Shown: positions 18,453-28,152 of the stretch, in pieces
Position numbering within the stretch: the stretch's first letter is position 1
Layout of the letters: each line of letters starts with the position of its first letter
NCBI RefSeq assembly: GCF_900113705.1
Contig: NZ_FOQI01000016.1
Coordinates: forward strand, 62,001-126,000
From: Collimonas sp. OK307
Lineage (GTDB): Bacteria > Pseudomonadota > Gammaproteobacteria > Burkholderiales > Burkholderiaceae_D
Direction of reading: 5' to 3'
Length of the DNA stretch: 64,000 nucleotides
Made by a program: the position numbers and the translations under genes
The notes under the pieces: model-generated
Told to the model about the DNA's origin: nothing
Seen by the model: the letters and a program-made list of their open reading frames with translations, nothing else
Database searches by the model: none

Positions 18453-19349
18453 CTACTGCTCATACACCCGCATGAAACTGGCGAACCTTGGTATACCGCC
18501 AGGAGTCAGGCCGCGGTAGCGGTAAGTTACCTGGCTTCCCAGCGCCGGCGGCTGGCGCCGCTGTGCGTCGGTGAAGCCGCTGCCGAGCTTGAAGCGCAAG
18601 CCGCCTGGCGTTTCCACCTGTAACGCGCCCAGCATCCCCTGGTATTTTCCCTTGCCTGGAATATGGCCGATGACCTTGGCTTCCGCATCGTCGTGGATTT
18701 TAACTTTGAGAAGGTCATTGCTGCGATACCCACGGTAAGGCGAATCACCTTTATGCAACATCAATCCTTCACCACCTTGTTTGACGATGTGTTCAAGCAT
18801 GCTTTGCAAGGCCGCATGGTCGTCGACCTTGATTTGTTCGACTGCAACTACCCATGGCACGGCAAGTTTGGCGATCACGCTTTGCAATGTAACGAGACGC
18901 TGGTCGAACGTGCCGCCATGGGCCGGCAGATCGAACACCATGAAACGCATCTTGCGCCAGGCTGTATCGTCCGGTGCCTGGCGGCGTATGGTGGAGACCG
19001 CGTGATGGAACTGCTCGCGGCCGGCCCACAGCTCGCCGTCCAGCGCCATTTTCGGCCAGTTCGCGGTGAACCAGGCAGGTGCGAATATTGGCTGACCGCG
19101 GCGCGTCAGCAATTTTTCGCCATCCCAATAGCCGCGCGCGCCATCCATTTTTTCGCTCACCCAATATTCCGCGAAATTGACGCCGGGACGGTAGGAGTTG
19201 GCAAGCATTAGCGCTGGCGGGATGTCGTTCGCCGCCACCAGCGGCGCTAGTGCCAGCAACGTCGCCAATGTGCCTGGCACCACCAGGCCCAGTGTGCCGA
19301 TAATGTTGAAAAATGTTTTTTTGATCGAACCTGGCGAGAGCATTGTCAT
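18453..19349 (-). CDS. ligE: Periplasmic minimal ATP-dependent DNA ligase (LigE type)
   Basis: 298-aa adenylyltransferase-plus-OB-fold ligase without a separate DNA-binding domain. Motif I is K67 in EKMDGARGYW, with later motifs DGEL, GEGLMLH and LLKVK. Residues 10-40 form a hydrophobic signal-like segment ending in VAAND, so the enzyme should be exported. That is a feature of the Lig E group known from Haemophilus, Neisseria and other proteobacteria, where a link to extracellular DNA or competence has been proposed. ATP rather than NAD+ use follows from the family. No competence gene is nearby. Confidence 0.9.
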   Translation of the reverse strand: MTMLSPGSIKKTFFNIIGTLGLVVPGTLATLLALAPLVAANDIPPALMLANSYRPGVNFAEYWVSEKMDGARGYWDGEKLLTRRGQPIFAPAWFTANWPKMALDGELWAGREQFHHAVSTIRRQAPDDTAWRKMRFMVFDLPAHGGTFDQRLVTLQSVIAKLAVPWVVAVEQIKVDDHAALQSMLEHIVKQGGEGLMLHKGDSPYRGYRSNDLLKVKIHDDAEAKVIGHIPGKGKYQGMLGALQVETPGGLRFKLGSGFTDAQRRQPPALGSQVTYRYRGLTPGGIPRFASFMRVYEQ

Positions 19350-19465
19350 GACGGCTGCTTGATAAATTGTTGTTTTTGAAATTTATCATCAGGCATTGGC
19401 AAGCAACAATGTCATTACTGCCTAACCTTCCAAAAAAAGTAAGCCGCTGGCGTTTACAATGCGGG

Positions 19466-20458
19466 ATGAATACATCGCCTCCCGCATCATTTTCGACCCT
19501 GACCCCGGACACCGTACTGGACGCGCTCGACAGCATCGGCCTGCATGGCGACGGCCGCCTGCTGGCGCTCAACAGCTATGAAAACCGCGTGTACCAGATC
19601 GGCATGGAACAAGGGCCGCCGCTGGTGGCGAAATTCTATCGGCCGCAACGCTGGAGCGACGCCGCCATCCTGGAGGAACACGGCTTCGTGCAAGAGCTGG
19701 TCGAGCGCGAAATTCCTGTAGTGGCTGCGTGGGCGGCGGAAGACGGGCGTACCCTGCATCAATTCGATGGTTTTCGCTTTGCGGTGTTTCCACGCCACGG
19801 CGGCCGCGCGCCGGAGCTGGAAGATAGCGCCACGCTGGAATGGCTGGGCCGTTTCCTCGGCCGCATCCACGCAGTCGGCGCACTCAGCAATTATCAACAC
19901 CGGCCGACATTGGATATCGTCAGTTTCGGCGAAGAACCTAGCGCATTTTTACTGGCTAACAATTTCGTGCCGGAAGATTTGCTGGAAGCTTATCGCAGCA
20001 CCGTGACCCAGGCCTTGCTGGGCGTGCGCCGCTGTTTCGAACGCGCCGGCAGTGTCGGCGCCTTGCGCCTGCATGGCGATTGCCATGGCAGCAATGTGCT
20101 GTGGACGGATGCGGGGCCGCACTTTGTCGATTTCGACGATAGCCGCATGGGGCCGGCGGTGCAGGATTTGTGGATGCTATTGTCCGGCGAGCGCAGGGAC
20201 ATGGTGCAGCAAATGGGCAGCTTGCTGGCCGGCTATGAAGACTTCTGCGATTTCGATACGCGCGAGCTGTACCTGATCGAAGCCCTGCGCACGCTGCGCC
20301 TGATCCACTATGCAGCCTGGATAGCGCGGCGCTGGGACGACCCGGCTTTCGCCGTGGCCTTCCCGTGGTTCAATACCCAGCGCTATTGGCAGGATCGCGT
20401 GCTGGAATTGCGCGAACAGATCGCGCTGATGGATGAACCGCCGTTATGGCAGACCTGA
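19466..20458 (+). CDS. srkA: Stress response kinase A (SrkA/YihE)
   Basis: 330-aa Ser/Thr protein kinase of the aminoglycoside-phosphotransferase fold. The Brenner motif HGDCHGSNVLW and the following metal-binding FVDFDDSRMGP match YihE. E. coli SrkA protects against stress-induced death and is co-transcribed with dsbA, which is not the case here. The chosen ATG gives the usual length (E. coli 328 aa); an in-frame upstream ATG at 19367 would add an unlikely 33 residues overlapping the divergent ligE promoter. Confidence 0.94.
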   Translation: MNTSPPASFSTLTPDTVLDALDSIGLHGDGRLLALNSYENRVYQIGMEQGPPLVAKFYRPQRWSDAAILEEHGFVQELVEREIPVVAAWAAEDGRTLHQFDGFRFAVFPRHGGRAPELEDSATLEWLGRFLGRIHAVGALSNYQHRPTLDIVSFGEEPSAFLLANNFVPEDLLEAYRSTVTQALLGVRRCFERAGSVGALRLHGDCHGSNVLWTDAGPHFVDFDDSRMGPAVQDLWMLLSGERRDMVQQMGSLLAGYEDFCDFDTRELYLIEALRTLRLIHYAAWIARRWDDPAFAVAFPWFNTQRYWQDRVLELREQIALMDEPPLWQT

Positions 20459-20477
20459 ACGCGGTCGCGGCAGAGAT

Positions 20478-20807
20478 TTAGTGCGCTACCGACTTGGAGA
20501 ACACGTTCAACACCAGCACGCCGGAAACAATCAAGCCGATGCCGATCAGCGCCGCTGCATCCAGGCTTTGCTTCAGGAACAGCCAGCCGACCAGGGCGAT
20601 CAGCGCAATGCCGATGCCCGACCACATCGCATAGACGATCGCCACCGGCATCGTGCGCAATGTGAGCGACAGGAAGTAGAAGGCCGTCAGGTAGCCCGTC
20701 ACCACCGCAATCGACGGCACCAGCCGGGTGAATTCGGCGCTGGCTTTCAAGGCACTGGTGGCAATCACTTCGGCGACGATGGCGATCAATAGATAGACCC
20801 AATGCAT
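20478..20807 (-). CDS. Small multidrug resistance (EmrE-like) transporter
   Basis: 109-aa four-TM SMR protein. Glu13 in IVAEVIATSALK matches the essential Glu14 of EmrE, and the motif VAIVYAMWSGIGIALIALVGW and C-terminal GIVLNV-like helix fit the Qac subclass, which exports quaternary cations by proton antiport. It has a GGAG ribosome-binding site. A pair of direct repeats lies immediately upstream. Confidence 0.9.
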   Translation of the reverse strand: MHWVYLLIAIVAEVIATSALKASAEFTRLVPSIAVVTGYLTAFYFLSLTLRTMPVAIVYAMWSGIGIALIALVGWLFLKQSLDAAALIGIGLIVSGVLVLNVFSKSVAH

Positions 20808-20823
20808 GACTTCTCCTGGCTAA

Positions 20824-20854
20824 AAATAAAACATAGATTAAATAAAACGTAGAT
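20824..20854. repeat. Tandem 16-bp-spaced direct repeats upstream of the SMR gene
   Basis: Two copies of AAATAAAACRTAGAT (R is A, then G), one and a half helical turns apart, 17-47 bp ahead of the SMR start codon. Position and AT content suggest promoter or repressor-binding sequence. No bound factor can be named. Confidence 0.45.
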
Positions 20855-20889
20855 AAAGCCAAATTCTGAAACTACACAACCCTGAAACG

Positions 20890-21786
20890 CTAGTCGATAG
20901 CCGCAAACAGCTCCGTAACGAAATCGACAAATACCCGTACCTTGGCCGACAGCTGATGGCTCTGGTGATACACCACCGATACCGGCGGCCCGGGTGTCGC
21001 CCAGTCTGCCAGAACCGATGTCAGGAGACCATCGCGAATCTGTGGATTCAGCGAGAGCGTCAGCAGCTGGACGATGCCGGCGCCGCTGCTGGCGGCATGG
21101 ATCAGTGTTTCCGCGTGATTGATGGCGATATTGCCGGGCGGCGCCCAGCTGAATTCTTGCTTGCCCTTGCTAAAGGTCCAGGGGACGTTCTGGCCACTGT
21201 TAGGGTGAACGAAAGCCAGGCAACGGAAACTGCTTAGGTCCTGTGGCGTCTGCGGAGTTCCGTAACGCGCCAGGAACTCCGGTGAAGCGCAGCACAGGTT
21301 GCGGGTTTGGTAGATACGGCGCGCTACCATGCTGGAATCTTTCAGCTCGCCGATCCGTATCCAGACATCGCCGCGTCCCTCCACCATATCGACCATGCGG
21401 TCGCCGACATTCAACCTGATCGACAAATCGGGATACAGGGCAGTAAAACGCTCCAGCGCCGGCGCCAGGTAAATGCGGGCAATCACGGTGGGCACGTCGA
21501 CGCGCAAGATACCCTGCGGTGTCACGCGCCGGCCCTGCAATGCGTCTTCCAGTTCGGTCATGTCGCCCAGCAAGCGTTGCGCGCGCTGATAACAGCTATG
21601 GCCATCGTCGGTAAGGGAAATCTTGCGGGTGGTGCGGTTCAGCAGGCGCACCCCGAAATGCCGCTCCAGGGCGGCAATGTGATTGGTGATGGTAGCGTTC
21701 GACATCTCCAGCTGTTCAGCCGCGCGGCTGAAGCTGTTCAGTTCTACCACCTGGCAAAATACTCGTAACGAATCCAGCCTGTCCAT
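20890..21786 (-). CDS. LysR-family regulator, probably of the adjacent homogentisate operon
   Basis: 298-aa LysR regulator: N-terminal winged helix (residues 1-60, with SNATITNHIAALERHFGVRLLNRTTRKI) and a substrate-binding domain. It is transcribed divergently from the permease-hmgA-fahA operon across 136 bp of AT-rich DNA, the classic arrangement for a LysR activator of the neighbouring operon. An aromatic intermediate is the likely effector, by inference. Confidence 0.88.
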   Translation of the reverse strand: MDRLDSLRVFCQVVELNSFSRAAEQLEMSNATITNHIAALERHFGVRLLNRTTRKISLTDDGHSCYQRAQRLLGDMTELEDALQGRRVTPQGILRVDVPTVIARIYLAPALERFTALYPDLSIRLNVGDRMVDMVEGRGDVWIRIGELKDSSMVARRIYQTRNLCCASPEFLARYGTPQTPQDLSSFRCLAFVHPNSGQNVPWTFSKGKQEFSWAPPGNIAINHAETLIHAASSGAGIVQLLTLSLNPQIRDGLLTSVLADWATPGPPVSVVYHQSHQLSAKVRVFVDFVTELFAAID

Positions 21787-21884
21787 GATGATGATTTTAT
21801 ATTATTTAGATTAATTAAAAAATGATTTTAATTTTTGCCTATTTTTCTGAATATTAAAAAGGATGATAATGCCCAAAACCAGAT

Positions 21885-21896
21885 CGTATTAATACG
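21885..21896. promoter_or_regulatory. Palindrome in the LysR-permease intergenic region
   Basis: Perfect 12-bp palindrome CGTATTAATACG, 26 bp ahead of the permease ATG, in the divergent control region. It is a candidate operator for the adjacent LysR protein, although its T-N11-A spacing is not obvious. Confidence 0.35.
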
Positions 21897-21922
21897 GCGC
21901 CAACATTTACCTGGAGACACGC

Positions 21923-23287
21923 ATGGCCATTGCGACGAAGTATACGAACAGTAGCCCGATAGATATTCCCGCCCTGATCGACCGCAGCCGCATCGGCGGC
22001 TTCCAGATCGTCATGCTGACCCTGTGCGCCATCTGTTTGATCATCGACGGTTTCGACGTCCAGGCCATGGGTTATGTGGCGCCTGCCATCATCCAGGAGT
22101 GGGGCATCGCCAAGGCCAATCTGGGGCCGGTGTTCGGCGCCGGCTTATTCGGCATGCTGGTGGGCTCGCTCTGCTTCAGCATCCTGGCCGACCGCATCGG
22201 CCGCCGCCCGGTGTTGATTGCCGCCACTTTGTTCTTCGCCGCCTGCATGTTGTTGACGCCCATGGCTGGCACCGTCGGGCAACTCATCGTACTGCGCTTC
22301 GTGACCGGCCTCGGGCTGGGTGCGATCATGCCGAATGCGATGGCGCTGGCGGGCGAATACAGCCCTGTGCGCAAGCGGGTCACCTTGATGATGCTGGTTT
22401 CGTGCGGCTTCACCTTGGGCGCAGTGCTGGGCGGTTTGCTGTCGGCGGCATTGATCCCGCGCTTCGGCTGGCAATCGGTATTCCATGTCGGTGGCATCGT
22501 GCCGTTGGTGATCGGCGTGCTGATGATCTTCCTGTTACCGGAGTCGATGCAGTTCCTGGTGTTGCGCGGTAAGCGGCTGGAACAAGTCGGCAAGTGGCTG
22601 CGCCGCATCGATCCTGCGGTCGTGATCAATCAAGACACGCGCTACGTCGTCAACGAAAAAGCCGGCAAGGGTGCGCCGATGCTACAGTTGTTCCAGGAGG
22701 GCAGGGCCAAGGTCACGATCCTGTTGTGGATCATCAATTTCATGAACCTGGTGAATCTGTATTTCCTGTCGAACTGGTTGCCGACGATTGCCAAGGATGC
22801 TGGCCTGTCGACCGCCACCGCGGTAATGGCCGGCACCACCCTGCAGATCGGCGGCACGCTGGGCACTCTGATCATGGGACAACTGATTGACCGTTCCGGT
22901 TTCCGCCGCGTGCTGATCCCGGTATTCCTGATCGCCGGTGTCGCGGTGGCGTTGATCGGCCGTCCGGAAATCTCGTTGCTGTTCCTGTTTGCCAGCATCT
23001 TCGTTGCCGGCTTTTGCATCGTCGGCGGCCAGCCTGCGGTGAACGCGCTGGCAGGTACTTATTACCCGACTACATTGCGATCCACCGGCATCGGCTGGAG
23101 CCTGGGCATAGGCCGCATCGGTTCCATCGTCGGCCCGGTGCTGGGCGGTGAGTTGATCCGCCTGAACTGGCCGAACAGCAGCATCTTCATCTTGTTGGCC
23201 GTGCCGGCGCTGGTGTCGGCCGTGATGCTGATGCTGATGCAAGAGACTTCACAACGTAAGGCGGCGGATGCGGTCATTGCGCATTAG
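21923..23287 (+). CDS. AAHS-family MFS aromatic acid:H+ symporter
   Basis: 454-aa, 12-TM transporter of the aromatic acid:H+ symport family (PcaK-like). The DGFD motif in TM1 (CLIIDGFDVQAMGY) and ADRIGRRPV loop are diagnostic. It is the first gene of an operon with hmgA (32 bp gap) and fahA (26 bp gap), so it probably imports homogentisate or a related aromatic acid such as a hydroxyphenylacetate. CTGGAG precedes the ATG. Confidence 0.9.
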   Translation: MAIATKYTNSSPIDIPALIDRSRIGGFQIVMLTLCAICLIIDGFDVQAMGYVAPAIIQEWGIAKANLGPVFGAGLFGMLVGSLCFSILADRIGRRPVLIAATLFFAACMLLTPMAGTVGQLIVLRFVTGLGLGAIMPNAMALAGEYSPVRKRVTLMMLVSCGFTLGAVLGGLLSAALIPRFGWQSVFHVGGIVPLVIGVLMIFLLPESMQFLVLRGKRLEQVGKWLRRIDPAVVINQDTRYVVNEKAGKGAPMLQLFQEGRAKVTILLWIINFMNLVNLYFLSNWLPTIAKDAGLSTATAVMAGTTLQIGGTLGTLIMGQLIDRSGFRRVLIPVFLIAGVAVALIGRPEISLLFLFASIFVAGFCIVGGQPAVNALAGTYYPTTLRSTGIGWSLGIGRIGSIVGPVLGGELIRLNWPNSSIFILLAVPALVSAVMLMLMQETSQRKAADAVIAH

Positions 23288-23319
23288 GATAGATAAGAAC
23301 TTGAACCAAGGATAAACCC

Positions 23320-24630
<1,311 letters not shown>

Positions 24631-24656
24631 TGTAACAAGACAAGAGAGAAAAAGAT

Positions 24657-25928
24657 ATGATGCAAGCTAACGATCCCGCACTGAAATCATTCATCCCGAC
24701 CCCGGCGGAGTCGCATTTTCCAATCCAGAACTTGCCGTTCGGCGTGTTCAGCAACGCCGCCGATCCCGCGCCGCGTGTCGGCGTCGCCATTGGGGATCAG
24801 ATACTGGATCTGGCTGCGGTGGCCGAAGCCGGTTTGCTGAGCATCAGCCCCGGAGTATTCCGCCAGGCCAGTTTGAATTCCTTCATCGCACTAGGCCGTG
24901 CGACCTGGCGCAGCACCCGCGCCGCTATCAGCGCACTGCTGCGTGATGACAACCTGCAACTGCGCGATAACCAGGCCTTGCGCGCCAAGGTATTCGTCGC
25001 TCAGGATCTGGCCAGCATGCATCTGCCGCTGGAAATTCCGGGCTATACCGATTTCTATTCGTCGAAAGAACACGCCACCAATGTCGGCTCGATGTTTCGC
25101 GATCCGGCCAATGCGTTGTTGCCGAACTGGTTGCATATCCCGATCGGTTACAACGGCCGCGCCAGTTCCGTCGTGGTTAGCGGCACGCCGGTGCAGCGTC
25201 CAAAAGGACAGTTGAAATTGCCGGACGCCGAGGCTCCGATTTTTGGCGCCTGCCGCAAGCTCGATTTTGAACTGGAAACCGGCTTCATCATCGGCCAGCC
25301 GAACGCGCTGGGCGAACCGATCGACATCGCCAATGCGGAACAGCATATTTTCGGCATGGTGCTGCTCAACGACTGGAGCGCACGCGATCTGCAGCAGTGG
25401 GAATATGTACCGCTGGGACCGTTCAACAGCAAATCCTTCGCTACCTCGATTTCGCCGTGGGTAGTCACCATGGACGCGCTGGAGCCGTTTCGTGTCGCCA
25501 GCCCGGTGCAACAGCCGGAGCCGTTGCCGTACCTGCAGCAGAGCGGAAAAAATGGCTATGACATCACGCTGGAGGTAGCGCTCACACCTGGTGAGAACGC
25601 TGCAGCGCAAACTATCTGCCGCACCAATTTCAAAGCCATGTACTGGACCATGGTGCAGCAACTGACGCATCACACCATATCCGGCTGCAACACCCGCATC
25701 GGCGACCTGATGGGCTCAGGCACTATCAGCGGCAGCACGCCGGATGCCTTCGGCAGCTTGCTGGAGCTGACATGGAACGGCAAGAATCCGCTGACGCTGG
25801 CAGATGGCAGCCAGCGCAGTTTCATCCAGGATGGCGATGAGGTGGGGATGACGGGCTGGTGCCAGGGCGATGGTTATCGCGTTGGTTTCGGTGCGGTCAG
25901 CGGCAAGATATTGCCAGCACGGGGCTGA
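24657..25928 (+). CDS. fahA: Fumarylacetoacetase
   Basis: 423-aa hydrolase cleaving fumarylacetoacetate to fumarate and acetoacetate, the last step of tyrosine breakdown. Signature FYSSKEHATNVGSMFRDP contains the metal-binding Asp and catalytic His region, and GSGTISGS matches the eukaryote-like full-length class. It follows hmgA directly. A maleylacetoacetate isomerase gene is missing from the cluster, so that step is either encoded elsewhere or glutathione-independent. Confidence 0.96.
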   Translation: MMQANDPALKSFIPTPAESHFPIQNLPFGVFSNAADPAPRVGVAIGDQILDLAAVAEAGLLSISPGVFRQASLNSFIALGRATWRSTRAAISALLRDDNLQLRDNQALRAKVFVAQDLASMHLPLEIPGYTDFYSSKEHATNVGSMFRDPANALLPNWLHIPIGYNGRASSVVVSGTPVQRPKGQLKLPDAEAPIFGACRKLDFELETGFIIGQPNALGEPIDIANAEQHIFGMVLLNDWSARDLQQWEYVPLGPFNSKSFATSISPWVVTMDALEPFRVASPVQQPEPLPYLQQSGKNGYDITLEVALTPGENAAAQTICRTNFKAMYWTMVQQLTHHTISGCNTRIGDLMGSGTISGSTPDAFGSLLELTWNGKNPLTLADGSQRSFIQDGDEVGMTGWCQGDGYRVGFGAVSGKILPARG

Positions 25929-25946
25929 TAAAAATACGGTAGTACT

Positions 25947-25977
25947 CTATGAGCAATTCCAAGCGGATTGCTCATAG
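25947..25977. terminator. Hairpin between fahA and hicB
   Basis: Perfect 11-bp inverted repeat CTATGAGCAAT / ATTGCTCATAG with a 9-nt loop, placed between the convergent fahA and hicAB units. No T-run on the plus strand; a T-rich stretch follows at a distance on the minus strand. Probably a shared 3' end element. Confidence 0.5.
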
Positions 25978-26014
25978 TCGATCCGATTCGACATGGTAGC
26001 GATATTCATCCTGT

Positions 26015-26410
26015 CTATTGAGCCATCGCTTTCAACGCAGCCTGAGCCAGAAAGCCGGACCGTGTCATCTGATGCGACTTGGCGAAAGCATCGATGTCAC
26101 GCAACAGACTTTCCGGCAATGAGATATTGAGGCGTACAGGCTTGGTATTGATTTTTGACCGGTCAATATTGACCAACATCCAGTAGCCATCAGCATAGTC
26201 TGCCGCGTCTTTCCATTTTTCGATGGATGATGCTTCAGGGATATGCGCCTCACCCTCGTACATGGTTTCTGCTGCTTCCTGGGCCTTTGCCGGGAGATCA
26301 TTCAGTTCGTCTGCAGCTGTAAAGACGCCAGGAAGATCCGGAAAGCTGGCGCCGTAAGCGCTATTGCTGTCCTTCCATACATACAGTGGATATAACATTC
26401 TCTTCCTCAT
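26015..26410 (-). CDS. hicB: HicB-type antitoxin
   Basis: 131-aa antitoxin with an N-terminal degenerate RNase-H-like HicB fold (YPLYVWKDSNSAYGASFPDLPGV) and a C-terminal ribbon-helix-helix DNA-binding segment (VRLNISLPESLLRDIDAFAKSHQ). It neutralises HicA and represses the operon. Its ATG overlaps the hicA stop (ATGA). Confidence 0.93.
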   Translation of the reverse strand: MRKRMLYPLYVWKDSNSAYGASFPDLPGVFTAADELNDLPAKAQEAAETMYEGEAHIPEASSIEKWKDAADYADGYWMLVNIDRSKINTKPVRLNISLPESLLRDIDAFAKSHQMTRSGFLAQAALKAMAQ

Positions 26411-26589
26411 TTCAATTCGGCTTGTTTCAAGATGCTTTCAGCTGTTCCAACAGGCAGGTCTTTCTTCGGATGCGGAACAACCACAGATTTACCGGTAACA
26501 GGGTGGCGATACTTGTGATGACTGCCGCGAGTGGAGATGTGTTTCCAGCCGCCTGCTTTTAGTTGCTTGATAATGTCTGCGCTATTCAT
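26407..26589 (-). CDS. hicA: HicA-type mRNA interferase toxin
   Basis: 60-aa dsRBD-fold toxin that cleaves mRNA. Conserved GGW, RGSHHKYRHP (catalytic His) and VPHPKKDLPVGT segments are intact, so the toxin looks functional. It precedes hicB with a 4-bp overlap, the usual toxin-first order for HicAB. Confidence 0.94.
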   Translation of the reverse strand: MNSADIIKQLKAGGWKHISTRGSHHKYRHPVTGKSVVVPHPKKDLPVGTAESILKQAELK

Positions 26590-26843
26590 GGTATTTTACA
26601 CATAACTACACAATTTATCGGGAATATTGTGTAGGTGTGTGTATTTATTGTCCGTGGTGAGTTGCTGTGCATTGACGACAGCACGTTCCCGGCCGGTCAG
26701 GAGCGTCATATCGTGTTCGGGAAGATTTCAGCGGTGAAGTGTGGGGAAGAACAGGCTTTTACAGTAGTGGCAAAAGCCTGAAAAGCAGCTTCGGATTAGT
26801 TGCCGAATTACGTGTTTCCCCCGCATGGCGGAACTGCAGAGCG

Positions 26844-26869
26844 AAAAAAAAAGCCGCTCGAGGCGGCTT
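26844..26869 (-). terminator. Terminator of the purine nucleoside permease gene
   Basis: Minus-strand stem AAGCCGC / GCGGCTT with a five-base loop (CTCGA), followed by a run of at least seven T. The rest of the roughly 350-bp gap up to hicA (26590-26843) carries only an AT-rich hicAB promoter region next to hicA and no gene I can support. Confidence 0.8.
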
Positions 26870-26943
26870 AGAACGACGTACGCGCAAGCCTTACGCTTCC
26901 GGTACGGTAGTGAACCGTGGCGGGGCGTTACTCTCTCAGCGAC

Positions 26944-28008
26944 TCAACGGCGCGGCACGCTATCCCGCCATTCACCCCAATGCGTCACGATATCCTGCAC
27001 CAGCGGATTCCCGGCACGATACAGATTTTCAGTTGCCGGCACGAAGCCGCCCTGATCCGCGTAGTTGAGCAGATTGTCGGCGCTGGTCTGTCCTTGATAC
27101 GGACGATCGAAATCCGATCCGGTACGCAACGCAGCCACGCGGTTCAGGTCAACCCGCTTGATGCTCGATGCACGCTTCAATGCCTCAAAGGTTGCATTGT
27201 CTTCCTGCGCCGTCATGCAATACACCCCCTTGTTGTCGGTCAGGATCTTGGTCCATTCGCGCGCGCGCTCACCTAGCAACGTGCCTGACCACCAGGTATT
27301 GCCGGATGCGATATCGCACTGAACTACCGACGGCGGCTGATTCGCCGGCGCGTAACTGAACTTCGAGCGGGCTATCTGCGCCTGCGCGCTATCGGCCAGC
27401 ACAACGTTGCGCGAGAGGGCGAATGCGGCGTCGGCCAGTTTCGGATTCAGCTGGAATACTTCGTTGCGATAATCAAGTGGTGGTTTCTCGCTCGGGCTCT
27501 TGGTGTTGATGCCGAGATAACCGGTTTTCCAGCCGGCCGGAATCTCGCGTGCATCCAATTCCCACTGAATGCCAAAATCGACCAGATATTTGGCCCACGC
27601 CGCCGAACCGACGGTGCCGCGCGCAGGATCGACGCCGGCAATGCCGGAGATCAGGAAATAGGTGTGGCGCAGATCGAAACGCGACGAGAACGTCAGCGCC
27701 ATGATCGACGCCGATGCATTGGCGTAGCCCATGCCCGTTGTGACTACGCAGACATCTTGTTTGTTGCAGTTGACGTTGGGATAGTCTGGCGACAGGCCCG
27801 GCACGGAAACGGTTTTCCAAGGGCCGAGGCGATCCAGCCACGCCTGGCCTTCGGGGCCGAACATGGTAATGATCATCACCTTGACCGGGCGGTTTTGCGC
27901 ATTCGATTCAGCCAGCGCGTCGCCGCCGCGGTCCTGTGCGATCGACGGACCGGTGGCGCAGGCAGCAAGCGATAGAACGGCTGTGGCAATAAGCGAGCGA
28001 GTCATCAT
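26944..28008 (-). CDS. Purine nucleoside permease (NUP) family lipoprotein
   Basis: 354-aa member of the NUP family (PF06516), related to a Candida nucleoside permease and to the nucleoside phosphorylase fold; it has no TM helices besides the signal. The N terminus is a lipoprotein signal with lipobox LAAC (Cys17). Characteristic blocks are VMIITMFGPEGQAWLDRL, YFLISGIAGVDP and MTAQEDNATFEAL. The bacterial function is not established; periplasmic nucleoside binding or cleavage is plausible. Confidence 0.85.
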   Translation of the reverse strand: MMTRSLIATAVLSLAACATGPSIAQDRGGDALAESNAQNRPVKVMIITMFGPEGQAWLDRLGPWKTVSVPGLSPDYPNVNCNKQDVCVVTTGMGYANASASIMALTFSSRFDLRHTYFLISGIAGVDPARGTVGSAAWAKYLVDFGIQWELDAREIPAGWKTGYLGINTKSPSEKPPLDYRNEVFQLNPKLADAAFALSRNVVLADSAQAQIARSKFSYAPANQPPSVVQCDIASGNTWWSGTLLGERAREWTKILTDNKGVYCMTAQEDNATFEALKRASSIKRVDLNRVAALRTGSDFDRPYQGQTSADNLLNYADQGGFVPATENLYRAGNPLVQDIVTHWGEWRDSVPRR

Positions 28009-28103
28009 GGGTTTTCCTCATGCAAAGTGGAAACGATAGTCTACCTGTGAAAGTCGCTTATTGTTACTGCAATGCAATATCGGTTGCTTATATGCCAGAC
28101 ATG

Positions 28104-28126
28104 AAAAAGCCGCCAGAAGGCGGCTT
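28104..28126 (-). terminator. Terminator of the LpxO-like gene
   Basis: Minus-strand stem AAGCCGCC / GGCGGCTT with a tetraloop, followed by TTTTT; it lies 27 bp beyond the stop codon. Confidence 0.85.
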
Positions 28127-28152
28127 AGTCACATGCATCAGGGACTGGCGAC

